From Leadbetterella sp964423865 (GTDB lineage: Bacteria; Bacteroidota; Bacteroidia; Cytophagales; Spirosomataceae): a stretch of 6,872 nucleotides of DNA. The stretch covers positions 1-6,872 of the forward strand of contig CAYRGN010000072.1 in the NCBI GenBank assembly GCA_964423865.1, written 5' to 3'. Positions 1 through 6,115 of the stretch are shown here, piece by piece. The first letter of the stretch is position 1. The number at the start of each line of letters is the position of its first letter. A program made the position numbers and the translations under genes. The notes beneath the pieces are model-generated. The model saw nothing but the letters and a program-made list of their open reading frames with translations, was not told the origin of the DNA and did no database searches.

Positions 1-115
1 TTTTTTCCGAAAATCGGACTGCAAAAATAGAGGTTTATGATTGAAAATCAAAGAAGTGGGTATTAATTTTTGTAACCAGTAGTCCAACTGCTCGACCTTT
101 CGTTTGTAATGTGAT

Positions 116-123
116 TAATTTTG
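116..123 (+). promoter_or_regulatory. possible -7 box of the pgk promoter
   Basis: TAATTTTG fits the Bacteroidota -7 consensus TAnnTTTG and lies about 125 nt upstream of the pgk start. No clear TTTG -33 box sits at the expected distance. A second TAATTTTG at 206-213 is closer to the gene and equally plausible. The whole 1-249 stretch is AT-rich and has no convincing ORF on either strand, so it is best read as promoter plus leader. Which box is used cannot be decided from sequence alone. Confidence 0.3.
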
Positions 124-249
124 TATTTTTTTGTACAATATTGCGCTTGCGTTGCCGTTTGCTAAAATTCTCACCAAAAGATGAAGCCCCTTAGTGTATA
201 AATTTTAATTTTGGAGCCTTAAAACCAAAAAGAAGTTTTGCAAAAGTCT

Positions 250-1440
250 ATGAAAACAGTAGATAACTTTGATTTTGCGGGCAAAAGGGCTTTGGTGAGG
301 GTCGATTTTAACGTTCCTTTGAATGAGCGGTTTGAAATTACAGACGACACCCGGATCAGGGCCACCATTCCTACCATTAAAAAGATCCTTGCCGATGGCG
401 GATCGGTTATCCTGATGTCGCACCTGGGCAGGCCCAAAGAAGGACCCACCGAGAAGTATTCCCTCAAACACATTGTAGCGCCTTTATCGCTCATCCTGGG
501 TGTGCCGGTTAAATTTGCTGACGACTGCGTGGGCGAGCAGGCCGTGGAACAGGCCGCCACCTTACAGGCCGGTGAAGTGCTGCTCCTGGAAAACCTGAGA
601 TTCTACAAGGAAGAGGAGAAAGGCGATGTGGCTTTTGCTGAAAAGCTTTCTAAACTCGGAGACGTATGGGTGAATGACGCCTTCGGAACTGCCCACCGTG
701 CGCATGCTTCTACTGCGGTGATCGCGCAATTCTTTACCGACAGAATTTGCGGTAAAGTCATGCAAGCGGAAATAGACAACGCACGTCATATTCTTGAAAA
801 TGCGGAGAAACCTTTTACCGCTATCATGGGCGGTGCTAAAATATCCGATAAGATCCTGATCATTGAACGCCTTCTGGATAAAGTAGATAACCTGATCATA
901 GGCGGGGGAATGACCTATACGTTTACCAAAGCGCTGGGAGGTAAGATCGGGCAGTCTCTTCTCGAAGCCGATAAGCTCGACCTGGCCCTGGAAATCCTGG
1001 AAAAGGCCAAACAAAAAGGGGTGAATGTCTACATGCCCCTGGACAATGTCACTGCCGACCGTTTCAGTAACGATGCCGAAAGGGCGGTGTATTCTACCGG
1101 CGAAATCCCCGACGAACTGCAAGGGCTTGATATCGGCCCGAAAACCATAGAACTGTTCAGGCAGGTCGTTTCCGAATCGAAAACCATACTCTGGAACGGC
1201 CCTATGGGTGTGTTTGAATTCCCGAATTTTGCTACCGGTACCAACGCCATCGCCGAAGCCGTAGTCAACGCCACCGACGATAAAAATGCCTTTTCCCTGA
1301 TCGGAGGGGGCGACTCCGCCGCGGCGATTAACAACGCCGGTTACGGCGACCGCGTGTCGTACGTATCCACCGGGGGCGGAGCACTGCTGGAATATATGGA
1401 AGGCAAGACCCTGCCCGGAGTAGCGGCCCTGGAGGGGTAA
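250..1440 (+). CDS. pgk: phosphoglycerate kinase
   Basis: Cytosolic glycolytic and gluconeogenic enzyme that transfers phosphate between 1,3-bisphosphoglycerate and ADP, giving 3-phosphoglycerate and ATP. The 396-residue length is normal for bacterial Pgk. Visible family motifs are the N-terminal substrate loop VRVDFNVPL (16-24), SHLGRP with His58 and Arg61, LLENLRFY (112-119), NDAFGTAHRAHAS (142-154), the nucleotide-domain MGGAKISDK (193-201), WNGPMGVFE (315-323), GGGDSAAA (352-359) and the C-terminal STGGGA loop (373-378). No key residue appears to be missing. I chose ATG 250 because MKTVDNFDF is where Pgk proteins normally begin; an in-frame TTG at 238 would add four residues. The gene stands alone, with about 250 nt of non-coding sequence before it, and converges on the propeller gene across a palindromic repeat. 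It is not clustered with gap or other glycolytic genes here. Confidence 0.97.
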   Translation: MKTVDNFDFAGKRALVRVDFNVPLNERFEITDDTRIRATIPTIKKILADGGSVILMSHLGRPKEGPTEKYSLKHIVAPLSLILGVPVKFADDCVGEQAVEQAATLQAGEVLLLENLRFYKEEEKGDVAFAEKLSKLGDVWVNDAFGTAHRAHASTAVIAQFFTDRICGKVMQAEIDNARHILENAEKPFTAIMGGAKISDKILIIERLLDKVDNLIIGGGMTYTFTKALGGKIGQSLLEADKLDLALEILEKAKQKGVNVYMPLDNVTADRFSNDAERAVYSTGEIPDELQGLDIGPKTIELFRQVVSESKTILWNGPMGVFEFPNFATGTNAIAEAVVNATDDKNAFSLIGGGDSAAAINNAGYGDRVSYVSTGGGALLEYMEGKTLPGVAALEG

Positions 1441-1472
1441 ACGATATTTGTAACGTAGTTTTAGATTGGATC

Positions 1473-1597
1473 GGTTCTCGGAGCTACGCTCGGTTCTCGA
1501 CTACGCTCTAACTGGTTCTCGACTACGCTCGAACTGACAAGGCGGTCTCTACTGTCAGTTCGAGCGGAGTCGAGAACCGAAAGCAGTCGAGAACCGA
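1473..1597. repeat. nested palindrome between convergent genes (terminator- or REP-like)
   Basis: The main arms are 1514-1539 and 1553-1578. They are inverted copies of 26 nt with one mismatch, separated by a 13-nt loop. A second pair, TCGGTTCTCGAC at 1490-1501 and GTCGAGAACCGA at 1586-1597, is perfect over 12 nt and encloses the first. The left arm unit GGTTCTCGACTACGCTC occurs at 1492-1508 and 1514-1530, with a variant carrying a small insertion at 1473-1491. The element fills the gap between the 3' ends of pgk and the propeller gene, so it could end transcription from both sides. It lacks a T-tract on either flank, so it is not a textbook intrinsic terminator. From memory, similar ctcgactacgctcgaac palindromes are common between genes in Flavobacteriaceae. 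Confidence 0.8.
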
Positions 1598-1599
1598 CC

Positions 1600-2604
1600 T
1601 CACTCCAGACCTATAACCCCCACGCGCCCGTTCGCACCCGCCGCCAGGCAGGTATTGCCGAAGCACCGCACCACATGAAACGACTCCCCGTCGAGTGATT
1701 TCCACGTAAAGCCCCCGTCGCGGGAAATCCCCGTTCCGTGGGTGCCCACACTAATCAGGTTTTTTTGCGTACCAAACACCCCGATACATTCGGTCAGTCC
1801 CGTTTTCCAGAAGGTTTTCGCCGTATACCAGGCTTGCCCGCCCGACTCCGAATGGGCGTATTGCAGCACCGGTTCGGTATGCGGCAGGTAATCGCCCCCC
1901 ACCGCAATCAGCGTATAGGGATCAATTGCGAAAATGCCGAAAATACCCTGGCTGTCCCCTTTCAGGAAAAGCGTATTATGCACCTGCCAGTATTCTCCCG
2001 AATTGAAGGAGTGAAAGATACGGTTCTGGGTATGAAACCAGACGTTGTCGCCTGACGTGGTGATGCAGGAGTTGCTGGCCGCGAAAGAGGCCTCGCCCTC
2101 CTTAATCTCCGGAAGATTGGCCACCCGGGTCCAGTTTTCGCCCCCGTCAGTGGTCTTCAGCAGGTAAGGATAGTCGTCAATAGGGTCGCCCAGGAGGTAG
2201 CCCGTCCAGGGATCCCTGAACTTTATCGTATCAAAAAAAATACCTTTTTCCGTTTTCTCCAGTACTTTTTTCCATGTTCTTCCCTGGTCGGTCGTTTTGA
2301 TTACCAGCGCTTTGCCTTCTGAGGCGTCTCCAGCGCTCATCGCCAGCACTACGCTGTCGCCCAACACCGCCACGCCGCGGAAATCGAGGTGGCTGAACTC
2401 TTCCGGGCAGCGGTTTTCCCAGGTTTGTCCCCCGTCCGTGCTCCTGAAAATACTGCCTTTTGATCCCGAAATCCAGATGTTTTCCGGGCCGGAGGCATCC
2501 AGGGCGCGAATGGAAGGTTCTCCCGGCAAAACAGAAACGGCCCATTGCGCGGCTCCGCTCCAATGAAGCAAGTAGAAAAGTAAAAATAGAAAAGTTTTTT
2601 TCAT
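1600..2604 (-). CDS. secreted Asp-box (BNR/YCF48-like) beta-propeller protein
   Basis: A 334-residue protein with an N-terminal signal peptide (KK followed by a hydrophobic stretch, probable cleavage after about residue 19 in GAAQ), so it should leave the cytoplasm. Six Asp-box-type motifs of the S/T-x-D-x-G-x-T-W form recur every 40-50 residues: STDGGQTW (55-62), TTDQGRTW (104-111), TTDGGENW (151-158), a degenerate SFNSGEYW (199-206), SESGGQAW (252-259) and SRDGGFTW (294-301). This spacing predicts a six- or seven-bladed propeller of the sialidase/YCF48 type. Asp boxes are structural, so no enzyme activity can be inferred and no catalytic sialidase set is visible. I see no C-terminal secretion-sorting domain. 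The start ATG overlaps a box (2602-2620) that also ends the adjacent dispersed repeats. It is a single gene, transcribed away from the BatD-like gene and towards pgk. Confidence 0.82.
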   Translation of the reverse strand: MKKTFLFLLFYLLHWSGAAQWAVSVLPGEPSIRALDASGPENIWISGSKGSIFRSTDGGQTWENRCPEEFSHLDFRGVAVLGDSVVLAMSAGDASEGKALVIKTTDQGRTWKKVLEKTEKGIFFDTIKFRDPWTGYLLGDPIDDYPYLLKTTDGGENWTRVANLPEIKEGEASFAASNSCITTSGDNVWFHTQNRIFHSFNSGEYWQVHNTLFLKGDSQGIFGIFAIDPYTLIAVGGDYLPHTEPVLQYAHSESGGQAWYTAKTFWKTGLTECIGVFGTQKNLISVGTHGTGISRDGGFTWKSLDGESFHVVRCFGNTCLAAGANGRVGVIGLE

Positions 2605-2620
2605 GTGTATAAATTTTAGC
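2602..2620 (-). promoter_or_regulatory. GCTAAA-N10-ATG start-proximal box of the propeller gene
   Basis: On the minus strand this reads GCTAAAATTTATACACATG, ending in the start codon of the propeller gene. The same 19-20 nt pattern occurs at 2795-2813 (-), 6097-6115 (-), 6645-6664 (+) and 6802-6820 (+). It joins the gene directly to the heptad arm of the dispersed repeat. It is AT-rich and could help translation initiation where no Shine-Dalgarno is present. The role is inferred; the recurrence is seen directly. Confidence 0.6.
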
Positions 2621-2798
2621 TATCAGCTATCAGCAGTCAGCAGTCAGCCGGGCGGAAGGCCGCCCCGCGACACTTCGCTTATTCATTGGGGGGCGCCTAG
2701 CCGGCGGTCGGGCGACGCTTCGCTGGTGTGCCGAATTTCTGAAAGTGGTACGCCACCCGGCTGATAGCTGATAGCTGATAGCTCATGGCTATTTCATC
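2605..2798 (-). repeat. dispersed modular repeat element, copy A
   Basis: Read on the minus strand, the unit begins ATGAAATAGCCATGAGC, followed by three in-register copies of GCTATCA-type heptads, then a GC-rich core, then outward heptads, and ends in GCTAAAATTTATAC. On the plus strand the arms are GCTATCA, GCTATCA, GCAGTCA, GCAGTCA (2619-2646) and TGATAGC three times (2762-2782), so they are roughly inverted. The core segment 2678-2702 matches 6750-6774 inverted at 24 of 25 positions, and GTACGCCAC at 2748-2756 matches 6711-6719 inverted. It codes for no protein that I can see. It lies in the divergent intergenic region and touches the propeller gene start. Confidence 0.8.
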
Positions 2799-2810
2799 GG
2801 TATATATTTT

Positions 2811-2943
2811 AGCTCTTAGCGGTCAGCTTTCAGCAATCAGCCCCGCACTTGGCACTTTCCCCACTCACTACTCACTACTCACTACTCACTACTCCCTACT
2901 CGGAACTCACTACTCACTACTCACTACTCACTACTCACTACTC
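2811..2943 (+). repeat. heptanucleotide tandem array (degenerate AGC heptads followed by CTCACTA)
   Basis: From 2811, degenerate heptads run in phase: AGCTCTT, AGCGGTC, AGCTTTC, AGCAATC, AGCCCCG, CACTTGG, CACTTTC, CCCACTC. The same phase then continues as ACTACTC. Taken as CTCACTA, eleven consecutive units fill 2864-2940: nine perfect, one CTCCCTA (2892-2898) and one CTCGGAA (2899-2905). A run of seven C residues follows at 2943-2949. The array ends about 65 nt before the start of the BatD-like gene. Near-perfect tandem units of this length are prone to copy-number change by slippage. Confidence 0.9.
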
Positions 2944-3001
2944 CCCCCCACCTATTTCGCCGTGAATATAGGGAATAGCAACGAATACCTGGATATTTTC
3001 C

Positions 3002-3009
3002 TAAATTTG
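3002..3009 (+). promoter_or_regulatory. -7 promoter box (TAAATTTG) of the BatD-like/aroC operon
   Basis: TAAATTTG is an exact fit to the Bacteroidota -7 consensus TAnnTTTG. The start ATG follows only 4 nt after the box, so a start site at the usual few bases downstream would give a leaderless or nearly leaderless transcript. No clear TTTG -33 box is found near 2979, where the upstream sequence is GCAACGAA. The box is strong as a motif and moderate as an active promoter. Confidence 0.5.
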
Positions 3010-3013
3010 CACG

Positions 3014-4339
3014 ATGTATTTTCGGATCGCCCTTTTTTTTCTCACCCTGCTGGGGATGCCCCTGATGGCCCAGTATCCTGCTCCCCAGATTGCAGTGGGG
3101 CCGGAAAGGATTTCCATGCACGGGCAACTGAAAGTGACCGTTACGGTATACGGACCCGACTATGCGCTGGATGATTTTCCGGAACTCGCCGGTTTTGAGC
3201 GGGGAAAGCGCACCGTGACCCACGGAGAGGCTTTGCTGGAAGGGAAAACCACCGAGTTTCATACCATTACCAAATACTACACGCCCATTGAAAGAGGGGA
3301 ATTTCTTATCCCGGCTTTGGAAATTGAAGTCAACAAGGAAATGTTTCGGTCGGAAGTTACCCGCGTTATCGTGGAAGACGATGAAGAAGGCTACGCCGAG
3401 CTTACCATGGATATAGACGACGCCGATTTTGTGGTGGAATGCTCCAAAAGAGAGATATTTACCGGCGAAGGCGTCAAAATCCGACTGTCTTTCTACTCTT
3501 CGGCCAAGAATACGGTAGGCTGGCAGTTTCCGCGTGATATCGGCGACCAGGTAGAGGCGCTGGCCCGGAAGATAAAACCCGAAAACAGCCTGGAAAGCCG
3601 CAATATCATCAGCTCCATACGCCAGCGGGAAGAATACATTAAAGAAGAAAAATATTTTGTCTATGACCTCTTTGAAGCCGTTTATTACCCTCTGAACAAC
3701 CACGATTTGCGTATCCCGGCCCTGACTCTTCGCATGAACAGGGGAGAAGACCAGTCGGCCACCCTACGTTCCAGGGCCCGGGTGGTACGGGTAAAAGAAC
3801 TTCCCGATCACCCCCTGAGAGATAAGGTTCCCGTAGGGATTTTTCGGCTCAAAGAAACTGTACAGGGAGGAAAGGAAAAGCAAACCGGTGAAAGTTTTGA
3901 CTATAGTATTACCGTAGAAGGACAGGGAAATATGGATGTGCTGAATTTCGGAAAGATCGGAAACAACGAAAACCTCGATTTTTTTGAGTCGGGAGTCACG
4001 CTTCAGCAGGAGGGAGGAAAACTGGCCGGAGTCAAGACCTTTCACTACAAGATCCTGCCCAAAGTGGCGGGGGAGTATAATTTGGGGGCCTATTTTTCCC
4101 TGATTAGCTTTAATATCAAGACGGCACGTTACGACACCCTCACCGCGGGAGAGCGCATACAGGTAAACGGCAACACCATTGTGTCGAAAAACAACCTGGT
4201 CAGGGATATTTATACGGGCATCGATGGTCTTCGCACCGATACGAACGAATTCAATGCAAGGAGCTTTCTCCGGTTCTTTGCCAATTTTATACTGGTTTTT
4301 ATGGTAATGACACTAATCTATATCTGGAAGAAAAAATGA
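3014..4339 (+). CDS. BatD-like membrane-anchored extracytoplasmic protein
   Basis: A 441-residue protein with an N-terminal signal peptide (hydrophobic residues 4-18, cleavage near MAQ at 20), a long extracytoplasmic region, and one C-terminal membrane helix (about 418-437) followed by three lysines. The outside region has repeated Ig-like beta units: two end with a G-x-(F/L)-x-IPAL pattern (RGEFLIPALEIEV near 94-106 and HDLRIPALTLRM near 230-241), and a VEGQGNMDVL segment (301-310) resembles the GxGN motif of BatD. This topology matches the BatD/oxygen-tolerance family, though typical BatD proteins are longer and lie in a moxR-bat operon, which is absent here. The family's exact role is unclear; Bat proteins have been linked to aerotolerance and envelope stress. 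The ATG at 3014 is needed to keep the signal peptide. It overlaps aroC by ATGA. Family assignment is fairly sure, function is not. Confidence 0.75.
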   Translation: MYFRIALFFLTLLGMPLMAQYPAPQIAVGPERISMHGQLKVTVTVYGPDYALDDFPELAGFERGKRTVTHGEALLEGKTTEFHTITKYYTPIERGEFLIPALEIEVNKEMFRSEVTRVIVEDDEEGYAELTMDIDDADFVVECSKREIFTGEGVKIRLSFYSSAKNTVGWQFPRDIGDQVEALARKIKPENSLESRNIISSIRQREEYIKEEKYFVYDLFEAVYYPLNNHDLRIPALTLRMNRGEDQSATLRSRARVVRVKELPDHPLRDKVPVGIFRLKETVQGGKEKQTGESFDYSITVEGQGNMDVLNFGKIGNNENLDFFESGVTLQQEGGKLAGVKTFHYKILPKVAGEYNLGAYFSLISFNIKTARYDTLTAGERIQVNGNTIVSKNNLVRDIYTGIDGLRTDTNEFNARSFLRFFANFILVFMVMTLIYIWKKK

Positions 4340-5412
4340 GCAGTACATACGGTAAAATATTCAAGATTTCCACCTTCGGGGAGTCGCACGGAAAAGCGAT
4401 AGGCGTAGTGATTGACGGGTGCCCTGCGGGCGTTGATTTTAAAGAGGAAGACATACAGCATGAGCTGGACAGGCGGAAGCCCGGGCAGTCGAGAATCACC
4501 ACCCAACGCAAAGAATCGGATAGTTTCCAGGTATTGTCGGGTGTTTTTGAAGGAAAGACCACGGGTACCCCCCTTGCCCTGGTGATCTTTAATGAAGACC
4601 AGCGCAGCAAAGACTATGGCCATATCGCCGATAAATACAGGCCCTCCCATGCCGATTTTACCTATACGGAAAAATACGGTATCCGCGACTACCGGGGCGG
4701 AGGCAGGAGTTCGGCGCGGGAAACCGCCGCGCGCGTGGCCGCGGGTGCCGTGGCCAGGGGGATTCTCCGCGACGCGGGCGTGGAAATATACTCCTATGTC
4801 TCCCGGGTCGGGCGACTCAAGCTGGATAAGTCTTACCACGAACTAGACCTCAGCCGCATAGACGATAACGCCGTTCGCTGTCCAGACGAACCCACCGCTC
4901 AGAAAATGTTTGATTACATCGACGAAATCCGGAAAGCCGGAGATTCCGTAGGCGGGGTCATTACCGGAGTGATCAAAGGGGTGCCGCCGGGTTGGGGCGA
5001 ACCCGTGTTCGACAAACTCCATGCCGAGCTGGGCAAAGCCATGCTCAGCATCAACGCCGTAAAAGGCTTTGAATACGGTAGCGGATTCGGAGGTACCGAG
5101 CTGACCGGCTCCGAACATAACGACGGTTTTTATACGGAAAATGGCAAAGTACTCACCCGAACCAACCGTTCCGGCGGGGTGCAGGGCGGAATTTCCAACG
5201 GGCAGGATATCTACTTCCAGGTGGCATTTAAACCTACCGCCACCATCATGCGCGACCAGGAAAGTGTCAACGAAGCGGGCGAGGCGGTGACCGTCTCGGG
5301 CAAAGGCCGGCACGACCCCTGTGTTTTACCGCGGGCCGTCCCCATCGTTGACGCCATGGCCGCATTGGTGCTGGTGGATTTCATGCTCCGGGCCAGGTCT
5401 GACCGGCGCTGA
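4336..5412 (+). CDS. aroC: chorismate synthase
   Basis: Catalyses the last step of the shikimate pathway, converting 5-enolpyruvylshikimate 3-phosphate to chorismate with reduced FMN as an unconsumed cofactor; cytosolic. The 358-residue length is normal. All three family signatures are visible: GESHGKAIGVVIDGCPAG (15-32) with catalytic His18, RGGGRSSARETAARVAAGA (120-138), and GRHDPCVLPRAVPIVDAM (324-341). The second conserved histidine is His105 in YRPSHAD, and RRKPGQSR (46-53) is also present. The start ATG overlaps the stop of the BatD-like gene as ATGA, and a GGAAG at 4326-4330 offers a ribosome site, so translation is probably coupled. There are no other aro genes nearby. The 3' end stops 3 bp from the convergent response regulator. 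I see no strong terminator, only T-rich sequence at 5414-5423. Confidence 0.98.
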   Translation: MSSTYGKIFKISTFGESHGKAIGVVIDGCPAGVDFKEEDIQHELDRRKPGQSRITTQRKESDSFQVLSGVFEGKTTGTPLALVIFNEDQRSKDYGHIADKYRPSHADFTYTEKYGIRDYRGGGRSSARETAARVAAGAVARGILRDAGVEIYSYVSRVGRLKLDKSYHELDLSRIDDNAVRCPDEPTAQKMFDYIDEIRKAGDSVGGVITGVIKGVPPGWGEPVFDKLHAELGKAMLSINAVKGFEYGSGFGGTELTGSEHNDGFYTENGKVLTRTNRSGGVQGGISNGQDIYFQVAFKPTATIMRDQESVNEAGEAVTVSGKGRHDPCVLPRAVPIVDAMAALVLVDFMLRARSDRR

Positions 5413-5415
5413 GTT

Positions 5416-6099
5416 TTATTTTTCCCGGATCACATACCCCATGCCCACTACCGTGTGAATGATTTTGGGAGATCCGTGTTTGTCCAGTTTCTTGCGCAGG
5501 TAGTTGATGTATACGTCTACCACGTTGGTGCCCAGGTCAAAGTTAACCTCCCATACCTGTTCCAGGATTTCCTGGCGGGAATACACCTTATTGGGCATCT
5601 TCATCAGCAGCAGGAGCAACCGGAACTCCGTAGAGGTCAGCGCCACCTCCTGCTCATTCACCGTCACTATTTTGGAAGTATTGTTCACCACCACTCCCCC
5701 GAAACGGTAAATCTCGGAGCGGTCTTCTTCCGGGTTTTGGCGCGCCCGCCTCAGGAGGGAGTGGATGCGCGCAATCAGTTCGATAAACTTGAAAGGTTTC
5801 ACCAGGTAGTCGTCTGCCCCTTTGTTCAGGCCTTCCGCCACGTTCTCGGCCGTGCCCAGTGCCGTCAGCAGGAGAATAGGGATATTGCTCACCGCCCGGA
5901 TCCGGCTACATACCTCCAGGCCCGGAATACGGGGCAGCATGATATCCAGGATAATCAGGTCAAACGGCTTTTCCAAGGCCATGGCCAGTCCGGTCTCCCC
6001 GTCGGTGGCAATTGCGATGGAAAACCCCTCCTCTTCCAGTCCTTTTTTCACTACGGAACAAACCTGGTTGTCGTCTTCTATTAAAAGTATTTTCTTCAT
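5416..6099 (-). CDS. OmpR/PhoB-family two-component response regulator
   Basis: A 227-residue cytoplasmic transcription factor with an N-terminal receiver domain and a C-terminal winged helix. The receiver has the acidic pair Asp9/Asp10, phospho-acceptor Asp52 in LIILDIMLP, Thr79 in LLLTALG and Lys101 in YLVKPF, so it should be phosphorylatable. The DNA-binding domain occupies roughly the last 100 residues, with LTSTEFRLLLLL, YSRQEILEQVW, the recognition region VVDVYINYLRKKLD and the terminal VVGMGYVIREK wing. I chose ATG 6099 because MKKILLIEDD is the usual start and because it matches the start-proximal box shared with the propeller gene; ATG 6108 would add MYR. No histidine kinase lies on either side, so the partner must be elsewhere. 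Its 3' end faces aroC across 3 bp, so the two transcripts must overlap. The regulated genes cannot be told from sequence. Confidence 0.95.
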   Translation of the reverse strand: MKKILLIEDDNQVCSVVKKGLEEEGFSIAIATDGETGLAMALEKPFDLIILDIMLPRIPGLEVCSRIRAVSNIPILLLTALGTAENVAEGLNKGADDYLVKPFKFIELIARIHSLLRRARQNPEEDRSEIYRFGGVVVNNTSKIVTVNEQEVALTSTEFRLLLLLMKMPNKVYSRQEILEQVWEVNFDLGTNVVDVYINYLRKKLDKHGSPKIIHTVVGMGYVIREK

Positions 6100-6115
6100 C
6101 CGATACATATTTAGC
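6097..6115 (-). promoter_or_regulatory. GCTAAA-N10-ATG start-proximal box of the response regulator
   Basis: On the minus strand this reads GCTAAATATGTATCGGATG, ending in the preferred start codon. It has the same length and frame as the box at the propeller gene and at the outer ends of the dispersed repeats (2795-2813, 6645-6664, 6802-6820). The 14-bp tandem repeat abuts it directly upstream, as heptads do at the other copies. The match supports the start at 6099 over 6108. Confidence 0.55.

Noticed and set aside
1..18. Short hairpin CCGA-AAA-TCGG next to a T-run, considered as a terminator
   Set aside because: The stem is only 4 bp and the T-run lies before it on the plus strand, which is the wrong side for either direction.
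562..1122. A 186-codon minus-strand frame inside pgk
   Set aside because: It is a shadow of pgk, whose motifs are all intact on the plus strand.
2864..2940. CRISPR array, suggested by the regular repeats
   Set aside because: The units are contiguous 7-mers without spacers; there is no cas gene nearby.
2785..3174. A 129-codon plus-strand frame with THYSLL repeats
   Set aside because: It is the translation of the CTCACTA heptamer array and then overlaps the BatD-like gene out of frame; the repeat peptide is an artefact of the DNA repeat.
2924..3703. A 259-codon minus-strand frame opposite the BatD-like gene
   Set aside because: It lies antisense to a gene with a clear signal peptide, family pattern and membrane helix, and it shows no recognisable domain of its own.
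4318..5313. Minus-strand frames inside aroC (4318-4839 and 4843-5313)
   Set aside because: They are shadows of aroC, which carries all family signatures.
5385..5423. Possible aroC terminator (imperfect CCAGG/CCGG stem before a T-rich run)
   Set aside because: The stem has four pairs with an internal mismatch and lies several bases from the T-rich stretch, too weak to call.
5455..6084. A 209-codon plus-strand frame opposite the response regulator
   Set aside because: It is antisense to a complete receiver plus winged-helix protein with all key residues; no recognisable features of its own.
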